This document shows, in pieces, positions 13,732 to 27,100 of a DNA stretch of 64,000 nucleotides (its first letter is position 1; each line of letters begins with the position of its first letter). A program made the translations under genes and the position numbers. Source of the DNA: Nymphaea colorata (taxonomy: Eukaryota; Streptophyta; Magnoliopsida; Nymphaeales; Nymphaeaceae); assembly GCF_008831285.2 (NCBI RefSeq), contig NC_045141.1:21854742-21918741 (forward strand). The letters run 5' to 3'. The notes beneath the pieces are model-generated. The model was not told the DNA's origin and did no database searches. It was given only the letters and a program-made list of their open reading frames with translations.

Positions 13732-16700
13732 AACTCTTATTTAGTACTTAGGAAAAAATTAAGCTTATGTACCTCTCAAATGTTACTCAATTTTTTATCA
13801 TATGGATGTTATCTATAACATTGTTAATTTTATGAGAATCAGCCTTGATGATTAATGATTAAATCACCATCAAATCAACCCCCCCCCCCCCCCCCAAAAA
13901 AAAAAAAAAAAACAACCAACCCCCAAAAGTTGCTAAATTTGATTACTAAAATAGCATACATTTACATGAAACTGTGAATCAAAAGTTAGTCCTCATGTAG
14001 ATCAAATTTGCATGGTCGAATTTGATTAAAAGAACTTAAAAAAAGAATGAGATTCAAAAGATACTTGCACATAGTTTTGCCTCTATGCTTTTCAAAAACT
14101 ATACATCAACAATTGAAGGATTTGGTACTTTGGGAAAAGCAAACTTTTATGATTGGAACTTGACGAAAAAAAGGCAGCCTACCTGTATAGCTGATCCCAA
14201 TTTACTCAAAGTTGGTATGGTGGGCCATTGGCAATCTTCTCTGATGAAGGCCAGGTTCCAGCTGCAAATTGTGTCACAGTTTGGATCTAACTTGTAGGGA
14301 AATACAAACACGTCGAATTCATGATGGGTTTAGGCATAATTGATCTAACAACCTGCGGGTTCAGATTTAGAGTTGTATCGAACTAGATTAACAAATTAAT
14401 CCGGATTCAATTAGCTTCAAATTCATTTGCATGTAATAGCACACATATTTCAGTTCTTGACATCCAATCCCACTAAACAGATCTGAATTCACACATATGT
14501 GGTCTCCATATCTAAACCACTTAGATAATTGGGCATCCCTCTGGATGCAATTCAGCCTCCTTCTCGCTTTAGGAGTTCAAACTTTTCATCTGTGACCAGA
14601 AAAATTTTTCTGCCTCAACTAGATTCACTACAATAATTTCACGCTTTAGGGGCACCAAAAGAACGTCAGTAAAAAGGGGGGGGGGAGGAGTTGTCAGTAA
14701 AAGTTTCACTGACACAGCTTTTGGTGGAAAAAACACCAATAATTGCATGGACTGCATAAGAGGGGAGGGTGGGCAAGAGGCCCCTGTCCCTTTTCCCACA
14801 TAAAAGTCCCACAATTCCAAGGACATAATGAAGAGAAGGAACAGTATGGGCAACCCAACACTTCCACTAGCAAAGTTGCCAACCCTCTTGAATTATTTAT
14901 TCATGCAGGTGAGTCCCAAGGGAATCATTCATGCACATTGACAAAAAATTTTGTGCATGAATCCACCACTTGTTTGTCTCTGTTTGTAATTTCAACACCG
15001 AATTTAGAGACCTGTGTCACTGGGACGCACCTTTTTGAGTCCGTGTCGTTCGCGGGGTGTTTCTGAAAAATGCTGTACATCAGATAGTATGCATAACCAT
15101 TATTCCACCGTTTCTAATGATCGAATATTTCTCTGAAGATTGCAACAGAACTGCATTTTTCACATTAAGAACTTCAACATCTTAAGTTGGTTAAGAAAAA
15201 TCTAATGCCCTGAACCATTTTTGGCGTTGAATTATGAAGATCTGCCATGTGTTGCAGTACCACTAATATTTGAAAGCTTATTCCTCCTATCTCCACTTCT
15301 GATGGCCAGCACAGGTACCATTGTCTTTCATTTGAATTGTTCGGGAGAACTGCCTTGTCTGACTTTGGCCTTTGCAACAAGAATGTGTGATGTTCCATTA
15401 ATTTTCTTAGTTGCCTCAGTTTAATTTTCCTCAAGAAACAGCTACATCAAGTCGTCAACTGCAGAAAGTGCAGCAAAATATTTCAATTTCAAATGCAAAA
15501 AGACCTGTAGATTTTGCCCCCAAGAAATTTGGTATAGTTGATTGAGCAAGCGGCTGGTATATATGAAGTTGGGCATCGTTTTGATTCTCGTGAGCATCAA
15601 CCCTCCGTGCAAACTGAAGCAACAGGCAGGAGTATTAGCTTGAAGATTTTATGCTACTAGAAGAGCGACAAAATCTCTCGACCCAAGTGCGATTTCCCCA
15701 GTCAGGAACGCTGACCAGCAAATTCCACAAACACCAAGGCTTCTTCCTCGGCCATCAGGCAATGAATTTGTTTCGAAAGCATGAACAAGTTCATATTGGA
15801 CGCAAGTTGATGAAGTTGGTCGATTTAGCCTTTCGGTCCCATCGAAATTTGGTCGGAGTCCTTTTGCATGATTGACGATAGTACAACCATTGTAGATCTT
15901 GCCGCGTGGGTATCACCCAAAAGTCCCAACCATGCATATAACTAAACATTTGAAAATTTTTTATGATACGCAGGTTATTCATCTCCAACTTCAAGATAAA
16001 GCAGTGCTATACTATTTTTACAATTTTCCTCCTTTTCTTTCTTGGGAAAGAAACAACAAGTTCCAATTTGATCATGAAAAGGAAAAACATTTCAAAGACA
16101 CCGTTTTGGTCTTACCTTTCACTTCATCCTTCCCTTTGTATCTAAATAAATTTGTTGTTATCAGTTATTCATATTCATTTTGATTTGTTTGATAGAAAAA
16201 AGAGTAACATATGAAGCAATCCAGATTATTGTGTACACCAGAACAAAATAAATGGTATCATTATTCTTGGTTGGGAGGATTTATATCTGTGGGAACAAAA
16301 AGAAGAAAAAGAGAAGAATTTATTTGTATGGTAAAGAATTCGCCCATATCCGTTATTTCACAAGAAAAAAAAGGGTTATGTTGAATTCCAAGTATTTCAT
16401 TTTGCCAATAAGATAGGGAGACTTACTTCACATTTGGAACTGCACAAGTAAGACACTATCATAGAGGGGGGGATGTGGTAGAGAAAAGGGCCCTCATCAT
16501 ATATATGAAAATAGTTATAGGCTATTTCCTTGTATCTTCTGCAATGATTGACATACTTTAAACCTGTGATTATTAGTGATGACCTGTGGACTCTCACAAT
16601 GACACTTGGAATACTTGGTGTTCCATATGAAGCGTACTTGAGCAGTGAAACTTGCTGGGCTGACTGGCTAGTAGTTACATCAAACAGCAAAAGTCCATTT

Positions 16701-17205
16701 CTCCCTCTTTTGCTCAGGCTAGATGGCGGTGCCCTGCCAATAGAACTGCTCAGATCCCAAATGGATGGCGGTGACTTGTGCGCACCAATAATGAACAGCT
16801 CCATTAAGGGAACCAATAATTCCGCCTATTCCACGTTGCATCGACCATGTTGCTAACCACCACAAAACTGTTTATCTCATGAAATTTTATTAAGATTTCC
16901 CTAAACGAAACAGCTATTTACGAAGTCAAGCACGCAAGGTCCTCTGAGATTGTCCCCAAGCCACATTCTTTTCAATTTATCATTGTACCGCAGGCATAGC
17001 CAGCCTCTTCTTTGGGCTGCCATTTGACTTGCAAGACTAATCCAAAGAACCATGAAGCTAAATCCTGCAGATGATTTATTTTCTGTACACCCCAATGCAT
17101 CTTATAAAACAGTAATGCACATTACAAGCCAAACTACATAAAAAGGATAACTCATTGATCTACAGCCGTAGCAGATACAAAGAGATTGGGTGAACAAATT
17201 GTCAC

Positions 17206-19557
17206 TCAGCCGTAGCAACGGATGGGGTCATTGCAGCCCTTCTCTGCAGACTGCCTGAAACCAAAACGGCCACCTTTAGCAAGGTACTGCTGGTGGTACT
17301 CCTCTGCCCTGTAGAATTTTTTCGCTGGCAGGATCTCGGTAACAATATTTCTGTTCAAGATTTTCTGCTGCCGCTCCATCGACTCACGAGCTGCTTTCTC
17401 CTGCTCTGGCGTATAGTAGTATATTCCAGACCGGTACTGTGTTCCCACATCATTGCCCTGAAGCCAAAACGAAAATTCACAGCGATGAGCTTTGGATATA
17501 ATCATATAAAAATGATTAGCATTGTGGAAATACTGTTCAGCCATTGCAAGAATAATGACCATAGTATGACTAGGACACGATCACAGAGAACCTCCAGATC
17601 AGGACTTCTATCTCACAAGTGGGGCGGTGTCTTCCACCCAAAGTAATTAGCAGGACGAATAACTCTGTTCATTAACCATCTAAACATAATGGTCCACCAA
17701 GATAAGGTGACTTTGGAATTCTTTTAGCTTCTATCTATAACTCAAGCAACGCAAATTGGTCAACTTTATCTACTAAGTCGTTTCTTGTTTCCTCTTTTGA
17801 GTGAACTACACTGTGCAAAATGGTGTAAACCTTTAAATGCATAATGTTTTATCAATCGACACTTCTTTAGATGTAGATTTACAGGTAAAAGCTAATGCTT
17901 TGAGAAAAGGGAGACAACAGAAGATTGATCACACTAGAATAAGCATATGGGTAACTGGCTGCATGCGTTGGGGCAAATGCACAATTCGATACAGATAGAG
18001 TCGTGTTCAAGTCAATAGATACCGGCACAAGCAGGGAATGGCCCTGTAGCACATGCAACCATGAATATAAGTCCAGTATCAATAACAGGATTTCATGGAG
18101 GAAAGCCAACTCCCATCCAGTCAATGTCGTAGGACCAGGCTACCAGCCAAGAAAGATAATTCAAAGATCACCAGTCACGTGCTGTTATTTCCTCCCATGC
18201 CCAACCCAGATCAAGTATACAGTATGAAAAATGTGATCACACTCGTGGAGCCGCTAAACTGCCAAGGTCTTTATTCTGTAAGCGAAATTATTACTACTTA
18301 GTCTCTCTTGCAGCCAGTGTTGCACCGACCATGACAGTTGCAGACGAAAGCATCAAATAAGCCCTCAAAGTTCCAAACATATTCGTGTCTGCGAGTGACA
18401 TATATTGTCTGGTAAGATGAACTCCATCAGATTGGGTATCCTAGGACATACAATAACGCATAGGTTGCACTTGGCTAGTCAAGGATAGAAATCTTTATAG
18501 TCACATCTTTTGATGACCAACGTCCATCAAATGAGAAATTCTTTTCTTATTCTTAATCTTATGAATCAGTTTTCCAGGTTCAATCAACTGTCAAGAGGAC
18601 AAGAAAACAAAGATTTTCAGCAAGTGCCAGAAACTTATGAGATGAAAGTAAATTGAGAAGCCCAAATAGAATTTCATCCACCACAACTACCTAATTTTCG
18701 AGAGAACTCTAGAAACACAAGTGGATTTTACGCTCCCATGTCCAACATACACAATAGCTCTTCAAAATAGATTCAAAGCCGCATAGAGTAGTACCAATAA
18801 CCATGGAACGATTGAAGACGACCAGCCAAATAAACAAAATTCCTCCAGCTTGAAACTTTGCCCAAGAATCGTAACCAATCAGAACAAAACAATCAAATAT
18901 AAAATCAACACATCATACCCACAAAATAAGGAGGAATGGCCACTCGAAATGAAGCATCCTAAATCGAACAAGAAGAAAGGAACCCCGCGAACAAATTCCC
19001 TCCCCAAAACAGGATCAAAGAAAACCAACATAAAATGATCGCGCGAAATGTACCTGGCGATTGAGGGTGGTGGGATCGTGGCGAGCCCAGAAGACGTCGA
19101 GCAACGTGTCGTAAGTGCATTCCTTAGGGTCATACTGAACACGGACGACCTCCGAGTGGTTGGTCATTCCGGAGCAGATGTCGTTGTAGGTCGGGTTATG
19201 GGTAGTGCCCTGGGTGTAGCCGACCTCCGTGGCCGTGACGCCGGAGACCCTCTGGAAGGCGAGCTCGACTCCCCAGAAGCAGCCAGCGCCAAACTGAGCG
19301 AACTGCTGCCCCTTCCTCGGAATGTCGTCGTCGGGGCCCTGGGCGATCGCCGAGGAGGCCTCCGCCGAAGCGGCGGAGGCCCTGGGGCTCCCCAGCCCAA
19401 TTCTGCCCAGCCAATTCATGGCCACAATGGTGGTGCTTCTGCGATGGGTTGGGGATGGGAGGAGGACTCTGGAAGCGCAAGGGAGAAGACGGGAGGAGGA
19501 GAAAGGGCGGCAAATGAAAGAGGCGCTAGGAGGGGCGGCCAGGTGAAGGGCCACCAT
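17206..19557 (-). CDS. MSRA: Peptide methionine sulfoxide reductase A, plastid type
   Basis: Two exons, 19557-19054 and 17457-17206, joined in phase 0 across a 1,596-bp GT-AG intron, give 251 residues plus stop. The enzyme reduces methionine-S-sulfoxide in proteins, using thioredoxin. The catalytic motif GCFWGVE is present with Cys93, and the C terminus [11 protein letters not shown] has the two resolving-type cysteines (Cys243, Cys249). The family stretches [30 protein letters not shown] and [12 protein letters not shown] are intact. Residues 1-46 are rich in Ser, Ala, Arg and Pro with almost no acidic residues, as in a plastid transit peptide, so a plastid form like Arabidopsis MSRA4 is likely. 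An internal Met47 (MNWLGRIG, codon at 19417-19419) would give a 205-residue product of cytosolic MSRA length. Exon 1 is GC-rich compared with its surroundings. Confidence 0.95.
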
Positions 19558-20035
19558 CGTTTCTCCGTCGATGTGCTGGATGGGAATAAAGGGAAGGAAG
19601 GAAACAACGGAGAACGAAAAGGGGCTGTTTCTTCATACGACTGTTCTAGAAACTACCCAAAAAGGAGAGCCTAGAGTTTCCGGTGGTCTTGCAGCGTGTG
19701 GCTATCCATGCATGACTCGTTGGCGCAATGGTATCCAAATATCTTGTTCTGCAACATAGAACATTCTATCAAGGGAGAGATAATTTTCGAAGGGCGACTG
19801 CCAACTAAATTCTAGATAGACGTAAGTTTAATTTATCATGTTAGGGGGCATAAGGAATGTTTAGATCAAAGTAATTGAGAATGAATCTTTTGGGCGATTT
19901 GGAAGCCAGAGCTACTCAACAGTGAGAAATCAAAATTTTCTTTTATCCCCTGTTTCCAGAGTGCAAAAGAATAGAAAAACCTTAATGCCAAAGATTTACG
20001 TCAGGGTGCGTGCAGACGTACGAGGGTGTATGTAT

Positions 20036-20371
20036 TGTTAGGAACAACACAAACACTTCTCTCGCACTCTTAAGAGGGGGTTAAAACCAATAAGAAAAAA
20101 GATAAAAATTTATGTGGTTCGGAGCAATAATCTCCTACGTCCACGATCGCAGGGATCTTTCACTATTCACTCACAGATAAACACAGATATTCACAGAAAA
20201 GAAGAAGAAGAAAACTGCGGCCCTCCTCTCAACATAAGGATTAGGGCGAAACCCGCATTTGTACAAAATAACATGAATGCCCTTACAGAAGAAAAAATCT
20301 ATTGGGGGCTAACGCCTCCAAACCCCCAACCTTACGAGTGTTCAATATGAATCAAGTTTCATACACCAACA
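20036..20371. mobile_element. Solo LTR of a Copia-like retrotransposon
   Basis: A 336-bp unit begins TGTTAGG and ends CCAACA, the TG...CA form of LTR ends, and is flanked on both sides by the 5-bp direct repeat TGTAT (20031-20035 and 20072-shifted copy at 20372-20376). The inner sequence TTATGTGGTTCGG followed by CCTACGTCCACG is typical of many plant Copia LTRs. No internal coding region or second LTR is nearby, so this is a fossil left by recombination between two LTRs. The clean target duplication suggests it is not very old. Confidence 0.8.
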
Positions 20372-21667
20372 TGTATGTGCTTCTCATAAGAGGGTGCTGG
20401 TGCAATATCTACCTGCAAAATGCTAAATATTCAGAACTTTCTTAAAATTAAAGCAAAAAGTTTCTAGACAAGGCATACGGTTCCCTAAATAGTATGTGAA
20501 CCACTTAGAAGAAATTTTTCCTACAATTTGCAAGAGAAAGGCATATTCGAGGTGTTCCAAACCAAGAGACAAGCATAAGAAGGCTGAGTAGAAAAGCTGG
20601 ACAGATTTCAAAATCTCTGTTGGAAAGAATGCTCTAATGCTCGCGAGTGTAATGAATTAGCATGCTTCTGTCCTATGTATGCCAACATATTACATCTTGC
20701 ATGGCTCTCTATCGGGCCTACAAAGTATAAATTTGGAGGTCTGTGAGGTTCAAAATTTATGACGAAACCAAGTCATGGAAGATTAATAACATTTGACTAT
20801 TGAGAAATGAACGAGCACGCCAACAACAGGAACTTATAGTCTCTAACATCTATGAATTCATATCCAAAGCCTGCACATGAAATATTGGTATGGGAAATTT
20901 TGCATTAATCACCAACGATCAGTTATTTCCGTCCGTCGTTGTCTTCTTGATGAAAGGGTCTAGTAGGGAAGTCTGGAAAAGGAGAAGCAAACCATAGGAG
21001 TAGTTCATCAAGTCCCACTGCTGTGACGACATGGAAAAATGAATCTGTGATTTTTTCAGCACAAACCCGATTGGATCCAACAGCAATAGGAGGAGAAATT
21101 CAAAGAAGACTGAAATAAATTTCTTGATTGGAATCAGTTCCAAAGTAGTCAGCAACGCAAGTTAGAGAAAGAATGAAAGAATAATGAGACGCATACTGAT
21201 CATTTACATGCAATGTCCCCGAACTTTCATCTATCATGCTCAAGGGCCACACTACACAGGACAGGCGTACGTAGAACAAGTAGGCGTTTCAGGATTCTAC
21301 AAAGCAGGTAGCAGACATCGGCGCCCATTGATCCCCGAAGCTGGCATCGCTGCCAGAATCCACCAGTGCCAGCCGACTCAGCCTCTGCCGACCCCTGAAA
21401 GTAGCCATTCCCGACGGTGTCAGTCACGGTACCAGCCATCAGGCTCGTTGACCACACCCGGCGGGGTCTGTGGTTCAGGTGAGCCAAGTTGAAATTTATA
21501 TGTAAGTTGTTAAAGTTCTTGAAATTTGAGGGAGGCCCAAAGGCCCCTCCTCTGGCCACCCCCAACGTGACTGACCCAAAAAACTTGTGGTCATTTGAGT
21601 TCAGCGTGATACAACAAGCTCGAGTTTGACTTGTTTAACTTAAACATGTAACAAGTTAACTCGATTA

Positions 21668-21847
21668 GCTCATTTAGTTGCTACTTGTTTAACTATTCTC
21701 TCGTTATAATTGAACATTCAATGTATAGTCGAACCAAATCAAATTTATACAAGTCGAGCTCATTTAGTTGCTACTCGTTTAACTATTCTCTCATTATAAT
21801 TGAACATTCAATATATAGTCGAACCAAATCAAATTTATACAAGTCGA
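21668..21847. repeat. Tandem pair of 90-bp units
   Basis: Two copies, 21668-21757 and 21758-21847, begin AGCTCATTTAGTTGCTAC and differ at only a few positions. Similar AGCTCGA/CTCGA-rich text before and after, and again at about 30375-30545, suggests decayed repeat material of the same broad kind. Confidence 0.8.
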
Positions 21848-22904
21848 GTTGTAAAAACTAGAATTTGACTCGTTTAATATTTTGACCATACATTTAAACT
21901 AAAAAAAACGAGCCAAACTTGAATCAAGTTTTGACGGGCAATGTCAAGCAGAACTGACTGGACTCATTGTGCCAAACCCATTCCGGAAATGCCGCTCAAA
22001 TGTTTAGTAAAGGGTCCAAAACAAGCCGAGGGGGTCAGTAGTTGGTGGTTCAAATCTGTGGCATGCGCTCCTTGCAAAAGCTGACGCTTTCTCATGGGAT
22101 CCAACCCATTCAGATTCAGATTCAGGATTTGGCTAAATACATGAGAAATCAGATCCAAATTGTATCCATCCTTACACAATGAAAACTCCATATCTTGCAG
22201 ACCGTAGGCTAAAGCTTCTCTAGGGTACAAACCGAAACCAGAGGCGTTGACACATGAGGTCAGAGCATCGAGCCCTGACCTCAGCAGTAAGAGAGGAGGG
22301 GAGCTTTACTTTAGATCCACATTCTTTGCACTCATATTCTAACAACGTAGAATATTATATTAAAATATTTATAATATATAATTATAATAGATATCTTTAT
22401 AACAAAGAGAAGTATCGATTAAATACCCCAAGGCACCGATTCTATGACAGATCTCAACTTACTCTCTATTTTTGTGTCTACAACAATTGCAATGGTTTCT
22501 TTATATGATGGGCCCCAGTCTCATCAATTTATTTCAATCTTTGGATCATAGTACAAATTTTCATTTCATTTCATGGGAATGGTACGACATGCGGCTTTGG
22601 ACTTCAGACACAAACCACAAATGTCAGTAGATTATCAAATGGATAAATCCATGTTTTTGCATCTACAGCTCAACTTTAATTTCAACGGGCCGATTGGATA
22701 TCTAGAATATATATATATATATTATGTATAATAATGATATATCGAGATCATATGAATGAGGGTGATGCTAGTTTGAATGGGAAGAGATGTTAAGTTTGAA
22801 TGGGAAGAGATGTTAGTTCCATCTAACTGATTGGATGAATGAATCCTAATTGATGATTTACATCGTGATAGTATTAGCGGATGAAAGTTACTTCCGAAGC
22901 CAAA

Positions 22905-23490
22905 AAAAACTCATTTGATGATTCTCTCAATTCCAATAGAATGAAACTCGATCAAATCTAGTATAAATTGGCAATCAAAAGAATAGAACTCATAATAGGT
23001 TCTAAAAAAATAAGTAACTTTTGCTTTGGTCCGTATCCTTTTTTTTTAGATTTGCTAGGATTTTTATTGGTTGGAACTTCTAATTATTTTGGTAAGAATC
23101 TGATATCCTTATTCCCATCTCAACGAATCTTTTTTTTTTTTCCAACAAAGGGATCGCAATGTATTTCTACAGTCTATTCATTAGCTTCTATTTGTTGTGC
23201 ACAATTTCTTAGCGTAAATGGCCGTTATGACAAATTCGATAGAATAGAACGAATAGTGTGCATTTTTCGTTGGAGTTCTCCTAAAAGAAATAGTCGCTTC
23301 TTCTTTCGGTTTCAGAATACAAGTGAAACTTTCGGTTTCAGAATACAAGTGAAGGAGAGCCTTTTTCCTCACCGTGTCCTTTATATGAAAATTAAGGGCC
23401 GGAAAGACATTCCATTGACGTGTTTCGATGGGAATTTAACTCCACTATTTTTTGGGCGTACCAATTGAAGTACTTTTGAAATGAAACAAA
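22905..23490 (+). pseudogene. ycf4: Nuclear plastid DNA fragment: ycf4 copy A
   Basis: The frame from 22968 contains GFLLVGTSNYFGKNLISLFP, then GRYDKFDR, IVCIFRW and HRVLYMKI, which together are plastid Ycf4 (photosystem I assembly). Similarity appears to begin in the psaI-ycf4 spacer just upstream, where the ycf4 start context is still visible with ATA in place of ATG, and to continue to the C-terminal VPIEV codons near 23460-23470. The copy is decayed: it has lost its start, has a mid-gene segment replaced or deleted, carries a 26-bp tandem duplication (23304-23355) and lacks codons before the end. It is a plastid-to-nucleus transfer and not functional. A second fragment of the same gene lies at about 50078-50325. 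Confidence 0.88.
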
Positions 23491-24107
23491 ACAATCGAGG
23501 AATGATGAGACGAGGGCGCGGGAGGGAGCTCCTACCAATTCCCAGGAGGATCTCATGGACAAACATAAAGAGCCCCAGCGCCGAATGGCATACAAAAGGC
23601 TCGAAACATAGCATATGAACAATTTTCCCTTTTACCAGGGAAAAGCGATCAGGCTAAAGGCAACAGAATACTACAAGTGCTGGAATTTCAACCCGCGTCT
23701 CCAACTTGACACCCTTCGCATATCCTATACCAATACTTTGCTTAAATTGGAATTTTGCTTGTACACGCAGTCTGTTTCTGTCATACACGGAGCACTGGTC
23801 TCAGGAACAAACTTGGCAGCCTAAAGTGGCAAAAAGGGAGATAGATTACAGAGCCAGTCTCAAGCAGTGAACATTCAAATTTCCCAGCCAGTCTCAAGCA
23901 GCGAAGGTTCAAATTTCAAAGTGTTAAAAGCCTTGTCCATGATATACATCCTTGTGCTCCGAAACAACTACTGCACCACCAACTTTGTTCCAAACAAAGG
24001 TCTAGTCAAAAGCCAAAAGAAGAGAGGAAAAAAAAAACATTCATACACATCTACAAATGCTCTGTGATGACCGCATTGTCGCTTCCATGCAGAGACCAAG
24101 AACGCTT

Positions 24108-27100
24108 TTAAGATCTTCTCTTCTTCTTTTCCTTCTCAGATCTTTCCGACGCATTCTTTGTCTGCAAAATATAAGTCATAATCAGTAGAAGAAAAGACCG
24201 CATGCAGATCTGCAACTCAAAGTTGTGAAACTAATCAAATCTCTTCGGTTTCCCAAAAATAATGCTTTGCAATTGAATCATATTTCTGACCATGATAATG
24301 ACCATGCGGACAAAAACAGCAACGAAATCCGTGAAAAGATCCAATGAGTGCTTCATGTAGTCCATGTCCCCTCGATAGGCCCTCTCAATGATCTTTTGTG
24401 TATCCACCACCATGTATCCAAGAAAGACAAGCAGCCCAAAATAGAGCTACAACAAAGGAAAAGCAAATACTAATCAAATACGAGCAACCCACCGAAATAG
24501 CAGAATGATCTGCAACCTCGGTAAAAAGAAACTTGAAGGCAATGCATCAAGTAGCTTTACTATTGGAAGCAAATGGGATGTGTGTGCACATGTGAGTTGG
24601 GTAGGAGAGAGAGAGGATACCTCAAACTTGAAAGTGGCTGTAGAACCGCCAAAAATTGATGAAGCAAACTGCAACCAGAGAAGAATTGAGACGCCAGATG
24701 ACAGTAGACCTCCAAGGTAGAGGTATTCCCTCCGTCTGGCAACAATTGCTGCTCCCGAAAAACAAGCAAAAGCGATAGACGTTCCCACAAATGCGCTCAC
24801 TAGAATGCTACAGTAACAAAACGAGGAAACATAAGTTGCTATGACATCATAACCTTGGTAGAAGTAGGACCACACTGCCAGGACCACAGAACCACAAGCA
24901 AGCTCATATTAACAGGGTAAGGCAACTTGTGATTGTTTTTGTAAATAATGTTTGCAACTAAGCAAAATTTACAAATGATGCAAATTTACAAAGTACTTGT
25001 GAAGACGAAATTGACGCACCAAAGCCAAGTTGCTCTTAGAAACTATACGAAGCATGGTGACTCAAAAGCTGAAGACTAGAGTACACTTGAACATCAAAAA
25101 AATTCTGTCATGCAACTTTAAGAAAAGTTTCATCACATTCCCTCGTGAAGTAAGAAAACTATGATCTAACAACAAAACAAGCAACTTTATGAAAGCTAGC
25201 ACTTCCCGACAGGACAGAAATACCGCTCGTATAAAATACAAATCATCCTTTCTTTCATGCAAACGAATTCCATATTTGTATAATCAGAATTTCTTTATAA
25301 AAAAAGTTACAGTTATACATATGTCATTCAGCAGATCAAGAAAATCACCAAAAACTACAAAAAACATAATTTGACCTGCCAACCTCAAACACCAAAAGAT
25401 GCACCACAACCAATGCGATGTAAAGAAAATGCAAAGCTGCATAACAAATTGCAGATATCACAAAAAAGTATCTTCCAACAACAAGAACCACATTTGGGAC
25501 GAACTACTCTAGCACATGGATTAGTTTATACACGCAGCCGCAGACAGAAGTATTAGTTATCAACACCATGCAGATGAAATCCAAAGCGGAATTCAATTCA
25601 AATAGTTAAGATGACGATATAGTGTGTGATAAACCACTGACAACTTCTTTCAGATCTTTCATCGCACAGATTATAAACAGACGTCACGTGATTTATTTTC
25701 CACAGACCCTTCTACGAGTAATAGAGTATGTCTAAAACCCAGCACAAGCAACAAATTCATACCCGATTTTACAAAGCCTTGGAGAGCATTAGGAAAAGAG
25801 ATGCCTTCGACATATTATATACAACAAATACGGAAGTGAAGACTTACCTAGGATCAATTTGGATGACCACATCAATAAGGGGACCCAGTGTGGCACCTTG
25901 ACACATAGCAGCAACCATCAAAAGGCCAAACCTTTTCCTCTGCAGCCACAAGAAACAAATTTCCTTTATGAAGAAGATAAGAAATAATAAACAAGAGTCA
26001 ACACGTTATCATCATGAACAACCACATGCATCTGATCGTGAGATAAGTTTTACCTGGATAACCTATCATAAGGTGAAAATGGTTCACTTCATTTTAGGAA
26101 CCATTCTTCCGGCTCACTTTAGGGAGAAGGATGATAACTATACAAAGTTTTATGTGATAAAGACACTGAAAAGCTGAGTGAAATTTTATTTGCATGACTG
26201 CTTTTAGAAATGTAAGAAATGAGGAAAGAGATATCGCCCTTCTCTCTCATGTTACTTTAAGCTGCCCAAAAGCTTATAACCAAGACATGACACAACCAAC
26301 AAGACATCATTCTCCAAATTTCAAACCGAAAAGAGAAGGATTCCTCGCTTCACGGCCTACCCCCCTGTTTGGATGGAGGGAAGGAGAGAGAAAGGAATGG
26401 AAATGATACCTTCTCATGTGTTTGGAACTTTGGATGGCCAATTAAAGAGGAGGGAAAGGAAAGGAGTAGGAGTTTTTGTGTTTGAATACAAAGGAAAGGA
26501 AAGGAGAGGGAGGGAAAAGAAAGGATTACAAAGTGAATTTTCAATCCCTCCAAAGAAGGAGAGATTGGGAGGGAAAGGAAAGGCCGTGTGTTTTCCTTAC
26601 CGGTTTGCCTTTTTATTATTTTTTTATTCTCTATGCAAAGCAGTAGTGCTTCTCTCTGTTGCAAGATGCCGTAATAGCCTAGTGGGTGCACAGCAGGAGC
26701 TATGTATGTTCTGCAACTAGTTGTTGAGGCACGCAATGTTCATGTGACAGAGTATCTACGAGACTGAAACAATCAGCCAAGTCTCTCTATATGCAGGCTA
26801 GCAGGCATGCCAATGAGTACATCAGAAAAGCAGCCTAACAGGCTGCCAACGAGTACATGAGAACAAGGTAGAAAGTTGCCTCGTCTCTGTCCCTTGTGGT
26901 CTCATGCCTCTTTTTTTTAAATTTTTTTTTCTATGTTTATGTATGTAGTGTTTTGGCTTGTTTGTATTACAGTTTACTTTTCTGATAAAAGAAGTAATAT
27001 CATTTGAATAATCTGTAGTTCACCTCTTTTTTTTGTGTACATGATGCATATTTTTTAGTTACCCTCAAATTGAAATTCATATACTTTGTAATCACAATAT

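Larger units (their letters stand above)
7300..17205. other. Gene-poor intergenic region
   Basis: About 10 kb with no recognisable gene. It holds one copy of a MITE-like family (about 12244-12450), microsatellites near 10250, 10840 and 13680-13731, and a C-run/A-run at about 13879-13911. Two minus-strand frames, about 11307-11590 and 16397-16816, have protein-like composition but match no family I know. Short frames in 14.7-16.2 kb were also read and not recognised. It may be decayed transposon or pseudogene material. Confidence 0.5.
19558..24107. other. Intergenic with solo LTR, tandem repeat and ycf4 fragment
   Basis: No nuclear gene is recognised. The stretch holds the MSRA promoter side, a solo LTR (20036-20371), a 90-bp tandem pair (21668-21847), a 24-bp duplication near 22770-22815 and a nuclear copy of plastid ycf4 (about 22905-23490). 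The rest is AT-rich with nothing identified. The part just above 24107 is probably the 3' untranslated region of Bax inhibitor-1. Confidence 0.6.

Noticed and set aside
19048-19674. A 208-codon plus-strand open frame over MSRA exon 1
   Set aside because: It is antisense to a well-supported conserved exon in GC-rich DNA, with low-complexity Gly/Arg/Ala composition.
19708-19736. A possible tRNA-Trp start (TTGGCGCAATGGTA)
   Set aside because: Only about 14 bases around the A-box match. The anticodon arm and TPsiC arm are missing, so it is a fragment or chance.
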